A stretch of DNA of 64,000 bases, from contig NZ_PHSO01000001.1 of assembly GCF_002870965.1 (NCBI RefSeq), positions 1 to 64,000 of the forward strand, given 5' to 3'. The position numbers and the translations under genes were made by a program. Positions within the stretch are counted from its first letter, which is position 1, and each line of letters begins with the position of its first letter. This document shows, piece by piece, positions 52,228 to 61,285 of the stretch. Origin of the DNA: Tsuneonella flava (GTDB taxonomy: Bacteria > Pseudomonadota > Alphaproteobacteria > Sphingomonadales > Sphingomonadaceae). The notes below the pieces were generated by a model. The model did no database searches. It worked only from the letters and a program-made list of their open reading frames with translations, and had not been told where the DNA came from.

Positions 52228-53136
52228 ATGGACCGGATAGAATTGCTCAATGTGTTCTGCCACGTCGTGGAATGTGGCAGCTTCACGCGTGCCGCAGATC
52301 GGCTGACTATGCCGCGATCGTCGGTTTCTTTGGCAATTCAAGAACTTGAACGGATCGTCGGAACGCGCCTGCTTCATCGCACGACGCGCAAGGTTTCCCC
52401 AACGCAGGATGGGCTTGAATGCTACGAACGATGCCAGCCGCTGATCGAAGAATTCGACGATCTCAGCAATATGTTCACCGCCGCGCAACGCGGCCTGAGC
52501 GGTCGCATCCGGGTCGATCTGCCCGGTCGGGTCGGTCGACTGATCGTAGCCCCGGCCATTGGCGAATTTCTCGCCCAACATCCTGAAATCGATGTAATAA
52601 TGGGTATCACCGATCGCTCTACCGATCTGATTGAGGAAGGTGTCGATTGCGTCTTGCGCGTAGGTACTCCTGAAAACAGCTTCCTCGTCGCGCGCCAAAT
52701 CGGCGAGGTGAAACTGATCAATGTTGCCAGCCCGGACTATCTGGCGCGTCACGGAACCCCATGCATCCCGGCTGATTTGTCGGATCACAGCATGGTGTTG
52801 TTTGCTTCGCCCAACACCGGGCGGGTCGAACACTTTGAATGGGTTGCCAGCGGTCAGCTATATACACAGCCCGTTCGCGGGCGGCTGACGGTGAACAATG
52901 CCGAGGCCATGATCGCCGCCTGCCATGCTGGTTTAGGCATAATCCAAATCCCGGCATATGACGTACAGGACTCGATCGCCCGAGGTAACCTCGTTGAAAT
53001 CATGCCTGAATTTCGCGCAGAGTCCATGCCCATGAACCTCCTCTTTCCCCGCCGTCGCGAGAGGACCAGACGGGTGCTGATATTTGCCGATTGGCTGGAA
53101 TCGCTCGTCCGTCGCGAGATTCTAAGCACACAATGA
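52228..53136 (+). CDS. LysR-family transcription regulator
   Basis: The 302-residue protein has an N-terminal winged HTH (about 1-60, DRIELLNVFCHVVECGSFTR, LLHRTTRKVSPTQDG) and a C-terminal substrate-binding domain (about 90-295). It resembles the large LysR subgroup next to SDR genes. The shared upstream region is AT-rich and would hold its operator. Confidence 0.9.
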   Translation: MDRIELLNVFCHVVECGSFTRAADRLTMPRSSVSLAIQELERIVGTRLLHRTTRKVSPTQDGLECYERCQPLIEEFDDLSNMFTAAQRGLSGRIRVDLPGRVGRLIVAPAIGEFLAQHPEIDVIMGITDRSTDLIEEGVDCVLRVGTPENSFLVARQIGEVKLINVASPDYLARHGTPCIPADLSDHSMVLFASPNTGRVEHFEWVASGQLYTQPVRGRLTVNNAEAMIAACHAGLGIIQIPAYDVQDSIARGNLVEIMPEFRAESMPMNLLFPRRRERTRRVLIFADWLESLVRREILSTQ

Positions 53137-53276
53137 AATGATAGAGCACGTCGCAGAACACGCTCAGTCTCGGCACCAGGACATTGAAATATAGTATTTT
53201 CCCCAGCCCCGCTTTGTATCCAAATTTAGACCAATCCTCATACGCTCATCCACACGTCGCAAAAAACAGTGATCCG

Positions 53277-53624
53277 ATGAGCAGAAATGCCAACAGAGCT
53301 CCACGAAAAGCCGCTTTCATCAAGGCGAAGATTCGTCGCAACAATGACTGGGCCGATGCATCGATCGCCAATGTATCGACATCGGGTTTGATGATCAAAA
53401 CGCAGTCTCCACCCGAAGTCGGCTCGATCGTTGAGCTTCGGCATCGAGGATGGAATATGCAAGGCGAAGTGGTCTGGAACAGCCGGTCGCGCGCTGGCAT
53501 TCGCGCTTTCGAGCCAATCGATATAGCTGAACTAACAGGCAATTCCGGTCTTGGCCAAAGTGTGCGGAGTGACACATCGCGGCCGATGCCCAAGGGCATA
53601 TGGCATTGGGCCCGGGCGCGCTAA
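53277..53624 (+). CDS. PilZ-domain protein
   Basis: The 115-residue protein has the PilZ barrel: ADASIANVSTSGLMIKT and VELRHRGWNMQGEVVWNSRS. The RxxxR part of the cyclic-di-GMP site may be RRNND or lie just before it, and the DxSxxG-like motif appears as NVSTSG, so binding is uncertain. MSRNANRAPRK (53277) was chosen as start over a longer upstream frame with no similarity. Confidence 0.75.
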   Translation: MSRNANRAPRKAAFIKAKIRRNNDWADASIANVSTSGLMIKTQSPPEVGSIVELRHRGWNMQGEVVWNSRSRAGIRAFEPIDIAELTGNSGLGQSVRSDTSRPMPKGIWHWARAR

Positions 53625-53639
53625 ATCGCACGCGCCCGG
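53612..53639. terminator. GC-rich hairpin between convergent PilZ and bfr genes
   Basis: CCGGGCGCG and its inverse CGCGCCCGG enclose a ten-base loop at the end of the PilZ gene. There is no T run, so termination is a weak inference. Confidence 0.35.
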
Positions 53640-53650
53640 CACCCGTAATT

Positions 53651-54133
53651 TCAATCGCTTCCAGCCGGTTTGCTTTGTAATTGCACGTAATTCTGCAAGC
53701 CCATCCGCTCGATCATGTCGAACTGAGTTTCGAGAAAGTCGACGTGATCTTCCTCGCTTTCCAGAATTCGTTCAAATATCTCACGACTGGTATAATCGCG
53801 CACGGTTTCGCAATGGGCGATCGCATCCTTGAGCAGAGGAATCGCTTCCATCTCCACAGCCAGATCGGCCCGCAGGATTTCCTCTACCGTTTCACCGACC
53901 TTCAGCCTGTGGATCGCCTGAAAATTCGGCAGGCCCTGCAGAAACAGGATACGCTCGGCCAGAACATCGGCGTGTTTCATTTCGTCGATGGATTCGTGGC
54001 GTTCGTATTCTGCGAGCTTCGTCACGCCCCAATCGGCCAGCACACGATAGTGCAGCCAGTACTGATTGATTGCGGTCAGTTCGTTTGTCAGTGCCTTGTT
54101 GAGGAACTCGATGACTTTTTCGTCACCCTTCAT
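53651..54133 (-). CDS. bfr: Bacterioferritin
   Basis: The 160-residue protein has the ferroxidase ligands Glu18, Glu51 and His54, the heme ligand Met52 in IDEMKHADVLAERILFLQG, and the second-site residues in EEDHVDFLETQ. It stores iron as a 24-mer. bfd lies 37 bases upstream in the same direction, and an iron-box-like palindrome precedes both. Confidence 0.96.
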   Translation of the reverse strand: MKGDEKVIEFLNKALTNELTAINQYWLHYRVLADWGVTKLAEYERHESIDEMKHADVLAERILFLQGLPNFQAIHRLKVGETVEEILRADLAVEMEAIPLLKDAIAHCETVRDYTSREIFERILESEEDHVDFLETQFDMIERMGLQNYVQLQSKPAGSD

Positions 54134-54170
54134 CGCTGTCTCCTGTGCTGCGTTGTCGACAGCTTAGACG

Positions 54171-54401
54171 TCAGGAGGCGGAGCGGGCAAGCTGCGACTG
54201 TCCCGTAGCGTAGCCGGAAGACATCGCGCCCAGAGTCGGGGCACGCTCTTCGAACAGGATTTCCTCGGCCTCGTCCAGGCAATGGCCGCACTGGGGCCGC
54301 TTGCCCAATTCGGCATAGACCTGTTCGGCATCGCCGCCACACCGGCGCGCGGCGCGGCGCAAGTCGCATTCACGGATGGCGTTGCAGATGCAGGTGTACA
54401 C
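54171..54401 (-). CDS. bfd: Bacterioferritin-associated ferredoxin
   Basis: The 76-residue protein starts at a GTG (54401), seven bases after GGGAGA, giving VYTCICNAIRE. The four cluster cysteines are in TCICNAIRE and CGHCLDEAEE, the Bfd [2Fe-2S] pattern. It reduces bacterioferritin iron for release. A longer frame from a TTG at 54455 runs through the probable operator and was rejected. Confidence 0.9.
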   Translation of the reverse strand: MYTCICNAIRECDLRRAARRCGGDAEQVYAELGKRPQCGHCLDEAEEILFEERAPTLGAMSSGYATGQSQLARSAS

Positions 54402-54429
54402 GAAGTTCTCCCATGTGACGACTCGCAAG

Positions 54430-54452
54430 CTAATGCGAGTAAATCGCAATAG
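54430..54452. promoter_or_regulatory. Palindrome resembling an iron-regulator box upstream of bfd-bfr
   Basis: CTAATGCGA, five bases, TCGCAATAG forms an inverted repeat with eight of nine positions paired. Its core TGCGA-N5-TCGCA resembles alphaproteobacterial Fur-family boxes. It lies 29 bases before the bfd start. The regulator (Fur, Irr or other) is not encoded nearby. Confidence 0.5.
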
Positions 54453-54458
54453 CAAGCC

Positions 54459-55727
54459 CTAGTGTCGTCTCAGTGGAAATCCGTGGCCATAGGTCATGCA
54501 TCGCCAGGCCCATTCGAGAGGTCCGTAGTTAAAGCGCGCGAGCCACCATTTCGACCACGCGAGCATAGCCCCGCACCCAAACAACACGACTACGTACAGT
54601 TCCACGCGGTTCAGCTGACCGAACAGTCGCAGGCCCGGCGGCTGGAACACGAACAGCATCGCCAGCGATGTGCCGATATAATTGGAGAACGCCATCCGCC
54701 CCGCCGCGATAGTCCGCCGCCCCAATCGGCCATGCACGTGCTGCCCGGCCACCGCCAGCAGAGCGGCCAGCCCAACCACCACCGGCAGACGGGTGAATGC
54801 CGAGGGGCCGAGGAACGCAAACAGCGATCCGCTATAGCTCAACCCGTCGCGCATCACCCACAGGCCCAGCGCAGCAGTTGCAAGCGAGCCTGTCGCCACG
54901 CCGATCCATCCCCAGCGTAGCTGGGTGCGTCGCGCGACAGAGCCATCGAACAGACCGAAACGGTAGAGCGCCATTCCAATCAGCATCAGCGGCAGCGTTT
55001 CCAGCCACACTTGCGCGATCATCAGCAACCATTCGCTCGCATGGGCGTGCACGGCATGTTCGACATATTCGAAATAGCTGCCATTGCGTGCGATCAGCAG
55101 TTCGGCGGCACCGTCGGCACGCTCCTGCGCCAGCAATTCTTCCAGCTCGGCACTGAGCGATACCCCGCCCGGCGCCCAATCTGCCCACAGCGCGCCAAAT
55201 TGCGCGCTATAGACCAGCGCACCGGCGAAATACCCGATCAGCCCGACAGCCAGTAGCGCCTCTGCCCTCAAGCGGAGGAACAGCAGCGCAACAATCCCGC
55301 AAGCCGCATAGGCGGTGAGGATATCTCCGCGCCACAACAGGAAATAGTGCGCCAGACCGAACAGCATCAGGCCCGTCAGACGGCGCACCTGCCGCCATCC
55401 GCTGTCACCGCGCCGCTCGGCATGGTCCATGAACAGCACCAGACCGGCCCCGAAAAGCAGAGTGAACAGCCCGCGCATTTTCCCGTCGATCAGCACGAAC
55501 TGGGCCAGCCATAGCCAGTTGTCATAGGCATGGAGCGGTGTCGCGAAACCGCCAGGCCAGGTATAAGCCAGAAACGGCTGACCGAACCCGACGATATTGG
55601 CCGCAAGGATACCCATCACCGCGACCCCACGGGTGAAGTCGAGGCTTTCCAGACGTGAATAGCCGATGGGTTGTTGCGCGCTGGATGCTGGAAGCGGAGT
55701 ATCCGCTGCGGAAATATCGTCTGCCAT
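54459..55727 (-). CDS. DUF418-family membrane protein
   Basis: The 422-residue protein has about ten hydrophobic helices, the N-terminal SLDFTRGVAVMGILAANIVG, and the C-terminal FSNYIGTSLAMLFVF and GPLEWAWRCMTYG typical of DUF418. The family is related to acyltransferase-3-type and YeiB proteins, with unknown transport or modification roles. It ends close to the bfd promoter palindrome. Confidence 0.85.
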   Translation of the reverse strand: MADDISAADTPLPASSAQQPIGYSRLESLDFTRGVAVMGILAANIVGFGQPFLAYTWPGGFATPLHAYDNWLWLAQFVLIDGKMRGLFTLLFGAGLVLFMDHAERRGDSGWRQVRRLTGLMLFGLAHYFLLWRGDILTAYAACGIVALLFLRLRAEALLAVGLIGYFAGALVYSAQFGALWADWAPGGVSLSAELEELLAQERADGAAELLIARNGSYFEYVEHAVHAHASEWLLMIAQVWLETLPLMLIGMALYRFGLFDGSVARRTQLRWGWIGVATGSLATAALGLWVMRDGLSYSGSLFAFLGPSAFTRLPVVVGLAALLAVAGQHVHGRLGRRTIAAGRMAFSNYIGTSLAMLFVFQPPGLRLFGQLNRVELYVVVLFGCGAMLAWSKWWLARFNYGPLEWAWRCMTYGHGFPLRRH

Positions 55728-55793
55728 ACTCTCTCCGCGCCTCAGCGCTGCACGTATCAGGTTATCGCGCGGAGAAAATACCTCTGATCGATA

Positions 55794-56963
55794 TCAGCGG
55801 GTGACAATACATCCCTGCCCTGCCGCCTTCAGCGCGTTACACGCCGATTGCGCGGCAGCTCTTGTCGGCCAGCCACCGGCCAATAACCGTGTCAAACGGC
55901 CAGCGGGCGCAGTGATTTTGGTTTTGCCGGACAGCACCCCACGGTCACCGATGCGCGACCACAGCTTGTCCGCATTGGCAGCGACGGAGAATGCCCCAAG
56001 CTGCACTTTCCAGGGGCCATTCTGCTGCACAGCCGGTGCCGGTTTCGGGGCCGGTTTCGGGGCCGGGGCAGATGGCGGTGCGGCTTCCGCTGGTCTGGGT
56101 ATCGCCCGCGCCACCGGTTTCGGCGCGGCTGCCGGGGTATGCATAGCGAAGTCAGCTCCGGCATGCGCCGGGCTTTCCGTGCCAGTGGCGCGCATCGCTT
56201 CAGCGACAGCCGCCTGAGCTTGTGTCACCGCGGGCATCTCAGGCCGCGATGGCGGCACAGCAACGCTCTCCACCGGTTGAGGCGGGCGTTGGTTTGGCAG
56301 CACCGAGGGCACCGCACTGGCGACCTGTGTTTCGGCAGGGACGTCGGCAGCCAGATCGGCGGCTGCCATCTGGCTGGCGCGGGTCGCGTCGGCGTCTTGC
56401 CGCATCTTGATGGCCAGCGATTGCGCCGCCTGTCGTTGCGCCAGCGGGACATATTCGTCCATTTGCTGCAACGCTGGCCTGGCCTGCGGCAACCCCGCAC
56501 CGTTAGCCAGCGTTAGCAAGGCATAGGCACGCTCCCAGTCCTTGGGGACAAGATCGCCGTTGAAGTGCGCGATGCCCAGCAGGTATTGCGCCCGCGGATC
56601 GCCGCGACCGGCAGCGGCTTCGATATACGGTATGGCTTCCCGACGCTTGCCATCCTGAAACAGCAGCAGCCCATAGTTATCGGCAGCCTTCAGATGCCCT
56701 TTGGCAGCGGCTTGCGCGTACAGCGCCTGTGCCTTTTTAAGATCGACCGCCACTCCGCGCCCAAGGCGATAGGCCTGCGCCATATTGAACAATGCATCGG
56801 GATCGCCTTTGGCGGCAGGCTCGCGCCATTCCGCGACAGCCCGTGCATAGTCACCCGCAGACCAGGCATCGACCCCGGCCTTAACATCGGCCAGCGCAGG
56901 CTGAGCGGCAAACAGAGACAGCCCGGCTGCGGCGAAAATTGTGTAGTGCCAGATCGGCTTCAT
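55794..56963 (-). CDS. Sel1-repeat and SPOR-domain periplasmic protein
   Basis: The 389-residue protein has a signal peptide (about 1-25, cleavage after QPALA), Sel1-like repeats (about 28-165: DPDALFNMAQAYRLGRGVAV, DPRAQYLLGIAHFNG), a Pro/Ala-rich linker and a C-terminal SPOR domain (about 312-389, GPWKVQLGAFSVAANADKLW). SPOR domains bind denuded peptidoglycan at the septum, so a role in cell envelope or division is likely. Confidence 0.88.
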   Translation of the reverse strand: MKPIWHYTIFAAAGLSLFAAQPALADVKAGVDAWSAGDYARAVAEWREPAAKGDPDALFNMAQAYRLGRGVAVDLKKAQALYAQAAAKGHLKAADNYGLLLFQDGKRREAIPYIEAAAGRGDPRAQYLLGIAHFNGDLVPKDWERAYALLTLANGAGLPQARPALQQMDEYVPLAQRQAAQSLAIKMRQDADATRASQMAAADLAADVPAETQVASAVPSVLPNQRPPQPVESVAVPPSRPEMPAVTQAQAAVAEAMRATGTESPAHAGADFAMHTPAAAPKPVARAIPRPAEAAPPSAPAPKPAPKPAPAVQQNGPWKVQLGAFSVAANADKLWSRIGDRGVLSGKTKITAPAGRLTRLLAGGWPTRAAAQSACNALKAAGQGCIVTR

Positions 56964-57201
56964 TGCGGATGCGCCCCCTCTGATGCGCGTTGCCCGGTCA
57001 TTCGAGAGACTGGCATAGTGAACAGCGCGTTAGCAAAAGGTTTCTGCCACGCATAATTTTCCCACTTGGGCTGGGAATCCCCTCGTAACGGGCAGGCCCC
57101 CGCTGAGGCGGCGTTAACTCAATATTAGGGCTGAAGTGCGATTTCCCTCTGTGGAAGGCGTGCAGTGCGCCTTGGCAAATGGCAATTCAGGGGGAACAGC
57201 C

Positions 57202-57918
57202 TTGCGCGTTCTGGCATTGGCTTCGCAAAAAGGGGGATCGGGCAAGACCACCCTGTCGGGACACCTGGCGGTGCAGGCGCAACGCGCCGGTGCAGGCCCG
57301 GTCGTGCTCATCGATATCGATCCGCAAGGTTCGCTGGCCGACTGGTGGAACGAACGGGAGGCGGAATACCCGGCCTTTGCCCAGACAACCGTGGCACGCC
57401 TCGCGTCGGATCTGCAGATTCTGCGCCAGCAAGGCTTCAAACTGGCGGTAATCGATACCCCGCCCGCGATCACAATGGCAATTCAGTCGGTGATTTCGGT
57501 TGCCGAACTGATCGTCGTGCCCACGCGCCCCAGCCCCCACGATCTGCGTGCTGTCGGTGCCACAGTCGATTTGTGCGAACGTGCTGGCAAGCCTCTTGTC
57601 TTCGTAGTCAACGCTGCGACGCCGAAAGCCCGGATCACATCCGAAGCTGCGGTTGCGCTCAGCCAGCATGGCACAGTCGCGCCGGTCACATTGCACCATC
57701 GCACCGATTTCGCCGCATCCATGATCGATGGGCGCACCGTGATGGAAGTCGATCCCGAAGGGCGCTCCGCCGCAGAGGTTGCCGCCTTGTGGAATTATGT
57801 CTCCGACAGGCTGGAAAAGAACTTCCGCCGTACAGTCTTCGCCGCACCCAATTCGCTGTCAGCCATTCCAGGCATCAATCGCGCGCAAGGTGGCTTCGGC
57901 CGCCGCGTTGCCCAGTAA
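57202..57918 (+). CDS. ParA-family ATPase (orphan type)
   Basis: The 238-residue protein has the deviant Walker A SQKGGSGKTTLSG, the Walker B VVLIDIDPQGSLADWW and VIDTPPA, all of ParA/Soj type. The TTG at 57202 was chosen because AGGGGGAACAG lies just before it and it starts at the first beta strand, LRVLALASQKGG; a GTG at 57136 would add 22 unlikely residues. It is followed by a small partner gene and a SPOR lipoprotein, not by parB, so it is probably not the chromosomal parA. Confidence 0.88.
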   Translation: MRVLALASQKGGSGKTTLSGHLAVQAQRAGAGPVVLIDIDPQGSLADWWNEREAEYPAFAQTTVARLASDLQILRQQGFKLAVIDTPPAITMAIQSVISVAELIVVPTRPSPHDLRAVGATVDLCERAGKPLVFVVNAATPKARITSEAAVALSQHGTVAPVTLHHRTDFAASMIDGRTVMEVDPEGRSAAEVAALWNYVSDRLEKNFRRTVFAAPNSLSAIPGINRAQGGFGRRVAQ

Positions 57919-57942
57919 CGCGCGCGGGAAGGATCGCCAAAT

Positions 57943-58515
57943 ATGGTCGACGCTAACTTCGCCTCGCTCAGTCCCTCGCTGCTCGCTCGCAAGGGCGGTG
58001 CGAAACCAGCTATGCGGCCGCAGCACGCGATGATGGCGTCGATGCCGCACGTCGCACCGTCCACATTCTCCGGTAATGAAGAAACGCTGGAAGATCTTGG
58101 CTGGAACGACATGGGTGAGGAATCTGCACCCGCGCCCGCGCCCGCCGAACCGATCTATCTCACCCCGGCCCCGCACAATCCAGATGCGGAAGCCGAAGCA
58201 CAGGCCAACGATCGCGCCGCCGAACGCCAGCTCAACGATCCTGCCAGCGACGTGCGTCGTCCGTTTGTGGTGGAACAGCAGGCCGAACTGGCCCGCGTTG
58301 TTGCTGGCATTCGCCATACCGACACCAAGGGAAACAAGCCGGGCAAACGCGTCGCCTTCACTTTGCGACTGGATGCCGAACGCCATCTGAAACTGAAGCT
58401 GGCGAGCACGATCAACAATTGCAGCGCCCAGCAGCTTGTGACCGAAGCACTCGATGCACTGATCGCTAAAATGCCCGAAATCGAAACACTCGCTGCTCAA
58501 GTCAAGCATCGCTGA
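57943..58515 (+). CDS. ParA partner protein, unknown, ribbon-helix-helix-like C terminus
   Basis: The 190-residue protein has a disordered acidic middle (about 45-95) and a C-terminal conserved part (about 125-185) with KRVAFTLRLDAERHLKLKLA, INNCSAQQLVTEALDALI, which looks like a ribbon-helix-helix DNA-binding fold. Being 24 bases after the ParA gene, it may be its DNA-binding partner, in the manner of small ParB-type proteins. Exact function unknown. Confidence 0.7.
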   Translation: MVDANFASLSPSLLARKGGAKPAMRPQHAMMASMPHVAPSTFSGNEETLEDLGWNDMGEESAPAPAPAEPIYLTPAPHNPDAEAEAQANDRAAERQLNDPASDVRRPFVVEQQAELARVVAGIRHTDTKGNKPGKRVAFTLRLDAERHLKLKLASTINNCSAQQLVTEALDALIAKMPEIETLAAQVKHR

Positions 58516-58540
58516 CAGGATTACCCAAGGGGATAATACC

Positions 58541-59992
58541 ATGATCCGCACCAACCGCACTTCTCGCACGATGGCTCTTGTCGCCGGAACCGCGCTCGCC
58601 TCAATGGCGCTCGCCGGCTGCACGACGAAAGCCGCGCCGCGCGCCGATCTGTCGGCCAGTCAGGCCGAACTCGCGCTGAAGAAAGGCAAGGCTGACAAAG
58701 CAATCGAACACGCCGAGGCCGCTGTTCTGGCCGATGGGCGCAATCCCACATATCGGGCCACGCTTGGCTCTGCCTATCTCGAAGCGGGTCGCTTCGCTTC
58801 GGCGATGACCAGTTTCGACGATGCGATGAAGCTGGGCGATACCAGCCCGCGCACCGCGCTCAGCTATGCCCTCGCCGCCTCTGCCGCCGGGCAACAGCAA
58901 AGCGCGCGCGCCGTGCTGATCGACTGGCGCGACAGTATTCCCGCCGCCGATCTGGGCCTGGCGATGGCGCTGGCAGGCGATCCTAATCAGGGGGTTCAGA
59001 TCCTCGCCAATGCAATCCGTTCTGGCGACAACACCCCGAAAACCCGCCAGAACCTCGCCTATGCCTATGCGCTGGCCGGTAACTGGCAGGCCGCGCGCCT
59101 GATGGCGGGGCAGGATGTTCCCGGCGATCAGCTAAACGCCCGGATGACCAAGTGGGCCGCTATGGCGCGCCCGGAAGATGCCAATACACGGGTGGCCACT
59201 CTGCTCGGCACCAAAGCCAACGCGGCCGATCCGGGGCAGCCGGTACAGCTGGCATTGGGCAATCACCCGAATGCCGAACAGCTCGCAGCGGAAGCCGCCG
59301 CCTATGCCGCGCCCGAGACACAGATGGCGTCCGCGAACGATGCCGTTCCAGTTCAGGCCAGAGCTCCGGTTTCTGAAACCGTGATGGCGCACGGCGGCGG
59401 TGAACTTCCCGCACTCAATCGGAGCGCCGCGACGCCCCGCCCGGCACAGGTTGCTAGCGCAGCTCCGGCAGAACCCGCTCCGGCACTCGCAATCGCAGAG
59501 CCTCAACCGGCACACCCGCGCACGTTCGAAACGGCTTTCTCAGCCAAAGCACCCGTTGGGGCCAGCGCACCGCAGATGATGGAAGCCGCCGTCGCATTTG
59601 CGTCGAAACCGGTTGTCCAGCGGACCCCCGCCCGCTTCGGAGCGGTCGCTCCGAAATCGCAGCAAGATCGCATCGCCAGCCGGAAAGCCCAACTGGGCAA
59701 CGGCGACCATCTGATCCAGCTCGGCTCGTTCCTCAGCGAACAGGGCGCGCGCCGTGCATGGGGCGTCTATGCCAAACGCTATCCCGAACTGGCGAACTAC
59801 GACATGGTCATCACCGAAGCGAATATCCGGGGCAAGCACTACTACCGCGTATCGGCAGGCGGCTTTGCCAGCGCAGGCGCCAACAGCCTGTGCTCCACCA
59901 TGAAAGCGCGCGGTCAGGGTTGCTTCAAATGGGCCCAGGGCAAGCCGTTGCCCGGCGCAGTGAACAACGGCATCCGCATGGCCAGCCGCTAA
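58541..59992 (+). CDS. TPR- and SPOR-domain lipoprotein
   Basis: The 483-residue protein has a lipoprotein signal ending LASMALAGC (Cys27), TPR-like helices (about 36-200: AELALKKGKADKAIEHAEAA, TYRATLGSAYLEAGRFASAM), a long Ala/Pro-rich linker and a C-terminal SPOR domain (about 385-465, GDHLIQLGSFLSEQGARRAW). It resembles the SPOR protein encoded divergently at 56963 and is third in the ParA cluster, suggesting a septal envelope role. Confidence 0.88.
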   Translation: MIRTNRTSRTMALVAGTALASMALAGCTTKAAPRADLSASQAELALKKGKADKAIEHAEAAVLADGRNPTYRATLGSAYLEAGRFASAMTSFDDAMKLGDTSPRTALSYALAASAAGQQQSARAVLIDWRDSIPAADLGLAMALAGDPNQGVQILANAIRSGDNTPKTRQNLAYAYALAGNWQAARLMAGQDVPGDQLNARMTKWAAMARPEDANTRVATLLGTKANAADPGQPVQLALGNHPNAEQLAAEAAAYAAPETQMASANDAVPVQARAPVSETVMAHGGGELPALNRSAATPRPAQVASAAPAEPAPALAIAEPQPAHPRTFETAFSAKAPVGASAPQMMEAAVAFASKPVVQRTPARFGAVAPKSQQDRIASRKAQLGNGDHLIQLGSFLSEQGARRAWGVYAKRYPELANYDMVITEANIRGKHYYRVSAGGFASAGANSLCSTMKARGQGCFKWAQGKPLPGAVNNGIRMASR

Positions 59993-60017
59993 ACCCACCA
60001 TTCAACAGACCACCGAA

Positions 60018-60060
60018 GATCGGCCCTTCCCGCTAATCGACCGGGAGGGGCCGATTTCGT
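60018..60060 (+). terminator. Terminator between the SPOR lipoprotein gene and pyrC-like gene
   Basis: ATCGGCCCTTCCCG and CGGGAGGGGCCGAT pair around a nine-base loop and are followed by TTCGTTT. It lies between convergent genes. Confidence 0.8.
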
Positions 60061-60061
60061 T

Positions 60062-61285
60062 TCAGCCGACTGCGACGCCGCCTTTGTAAAGCGCGGTGAC
60101 CCGGCCTTGCGTCGGTTGCCCGTCGAACGGGGTGTTGCCAGCACTGGCGGCCATTTTGCGGCGGTCGATAATCCACGGGCGTTCGGGATCGACCAGCGCA
60201 ACGTCGGCTTCGTACCCGGTAGCAAGACTACCGGCATTGACGCCAAGGATGCGCGCCGGGTTGGTCGCCAGCAATTCGACCGCGCGCGGCAGATCGACGA
60301 TCCCGTCCCGCACCAGCGTCAATGTCATCGCCAGCAGCGTTTCAGCTCCGGCCATCCCCGGTTCGGCATCGGCAAACGGCAGGCGTTTATCTTCCGGGCC
60401 GCGCGGATCGTGGCCGCTGGAAATGACATCTATCGTACCATCAGCCAGCGCCTCTCGCACAGCATGGCGATCATCCTCGCAGCGGAGCGGAGGCGACAGG
60501 CGGGCAAAGGTGCGGAAATCCATCGTCGCGAGATCAGACAGCATGAAATGCGCCGGCGTCACACCCGCTGTTACCGCAACCCCGCGCGCCTTCGCAGCGC
60601 GCACCAGATCGAGGGCAGCACGTGTCGTCACCTGGCGGATATGGAGCCGCGCCCCGGCCAGTTCGGCCAGCGCGATATCGCGCGCCACCGCCAGCGCTTC
60701 GGCCTGCGAGGGCGCAGAAGGCAGTCCCAGCCGCGTGGCGATTTCGCCCGCGGTAGCCACGGCCTTACCCGTCAGACCGGCATCTTCCGCATGGCTGACC
60801 ACCACCATATCCAGCATCGCGGCATATTGCAGCAGCCGCAGCATCACGCCCGAATCCGCGATCCATCGCCGCCCGGTTGCCACCGCGACTGCGCCCGCTT
60901 CGCGCATCAACGCTATTTCAGCCAGTTCCGTGCCCGCCAGCCCGGCAGTCGCCGCTGCAAGGGGATGGACCCACAGGTCCGGTTTCCCGCTTTTGGCGAT
61001 GAAGTTGACCCGCGCCGGATAATCGAGCGGCGGGTTCTGATCGGGCATCAGCGCCGCACGGGTGATCCCGCCGAAATGGAATGCCTCCTTGTCGATAGCG
61101 AAAACGCCCAGATCGACCAGACCGGGGATGACCAGCGCCCCTTTGGCATCGACAATCTCGTCGCCATCGTGCGGACCTTCGAACCCGGCGATGATCCCAT
61201 CCGCCAGTCGCAGCGCGCCATCGCGCACGCCATCGGCAGTGACCAGCCTGCCGCCGGTAATCGCGAGGGGTCGCGCCTGTTTCAT
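60062..61285 (-). CDS. Dihydroorotase-like protein, probably non-catalytic (PyrC'/PyrX type)
   Basis: The 407-residue amidohydrolase-fold protein aligns with type I dihydroorotase ([51 protein letters not shown]), but the metal-binding HxH after PGLVD is replaced by GVF, the second HxxH-type site reads LHIRQVTT, and the catalytic TDxAPH reads SGHDPRG. Such degenerate copies partner with PyrB as structural subunits in Pseudomonas. The start (61285) overlaps the pyrB stop. An active pyrC should lie elsewhere. Confidence 0.85.
   Translation of the reverse strand: MKQARPLAITGGRLVTADGVRDGALRLADGIIAGFEGPHDGDEIVDAKGALVIPGLVDLGVFAIDKEAFHFGGITRAALMPDQNPPLDYPARVNFIAKSGKPDLWVHPLAAATAGLAGTELAEIALMREAGAVAVATGRRWIADSGVMLRLLQYAAMLDMVVVSHAEDAGLTGKAVATAGEIATRLGLPSAPSQAEALAVARDIALAELAGARLHIRQVTTRAALDLVRAAKARGVAVTAGVTPAHFMLSDLATMDFRTFARLSPPLRCEDDRHAVREALADGTIDVISSGHDPRGPEDKRLPFADAEPGMAGAETLLAMTLTLVRDGIVDLPRAVELLATNPARILGVNAGSLATGYEADVALVDPERPWIIDRRKMAASAGNTPFDGQPTQGRVTALYKGGVAVG

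Noticed and set aside
57165-57956. 263-codon plus-strand ORF over the ParA gene
   Set aside because: It is a shifted frame of the ParA-like gene; the ParA frame has Walker motifs and a good ribosome binding site.
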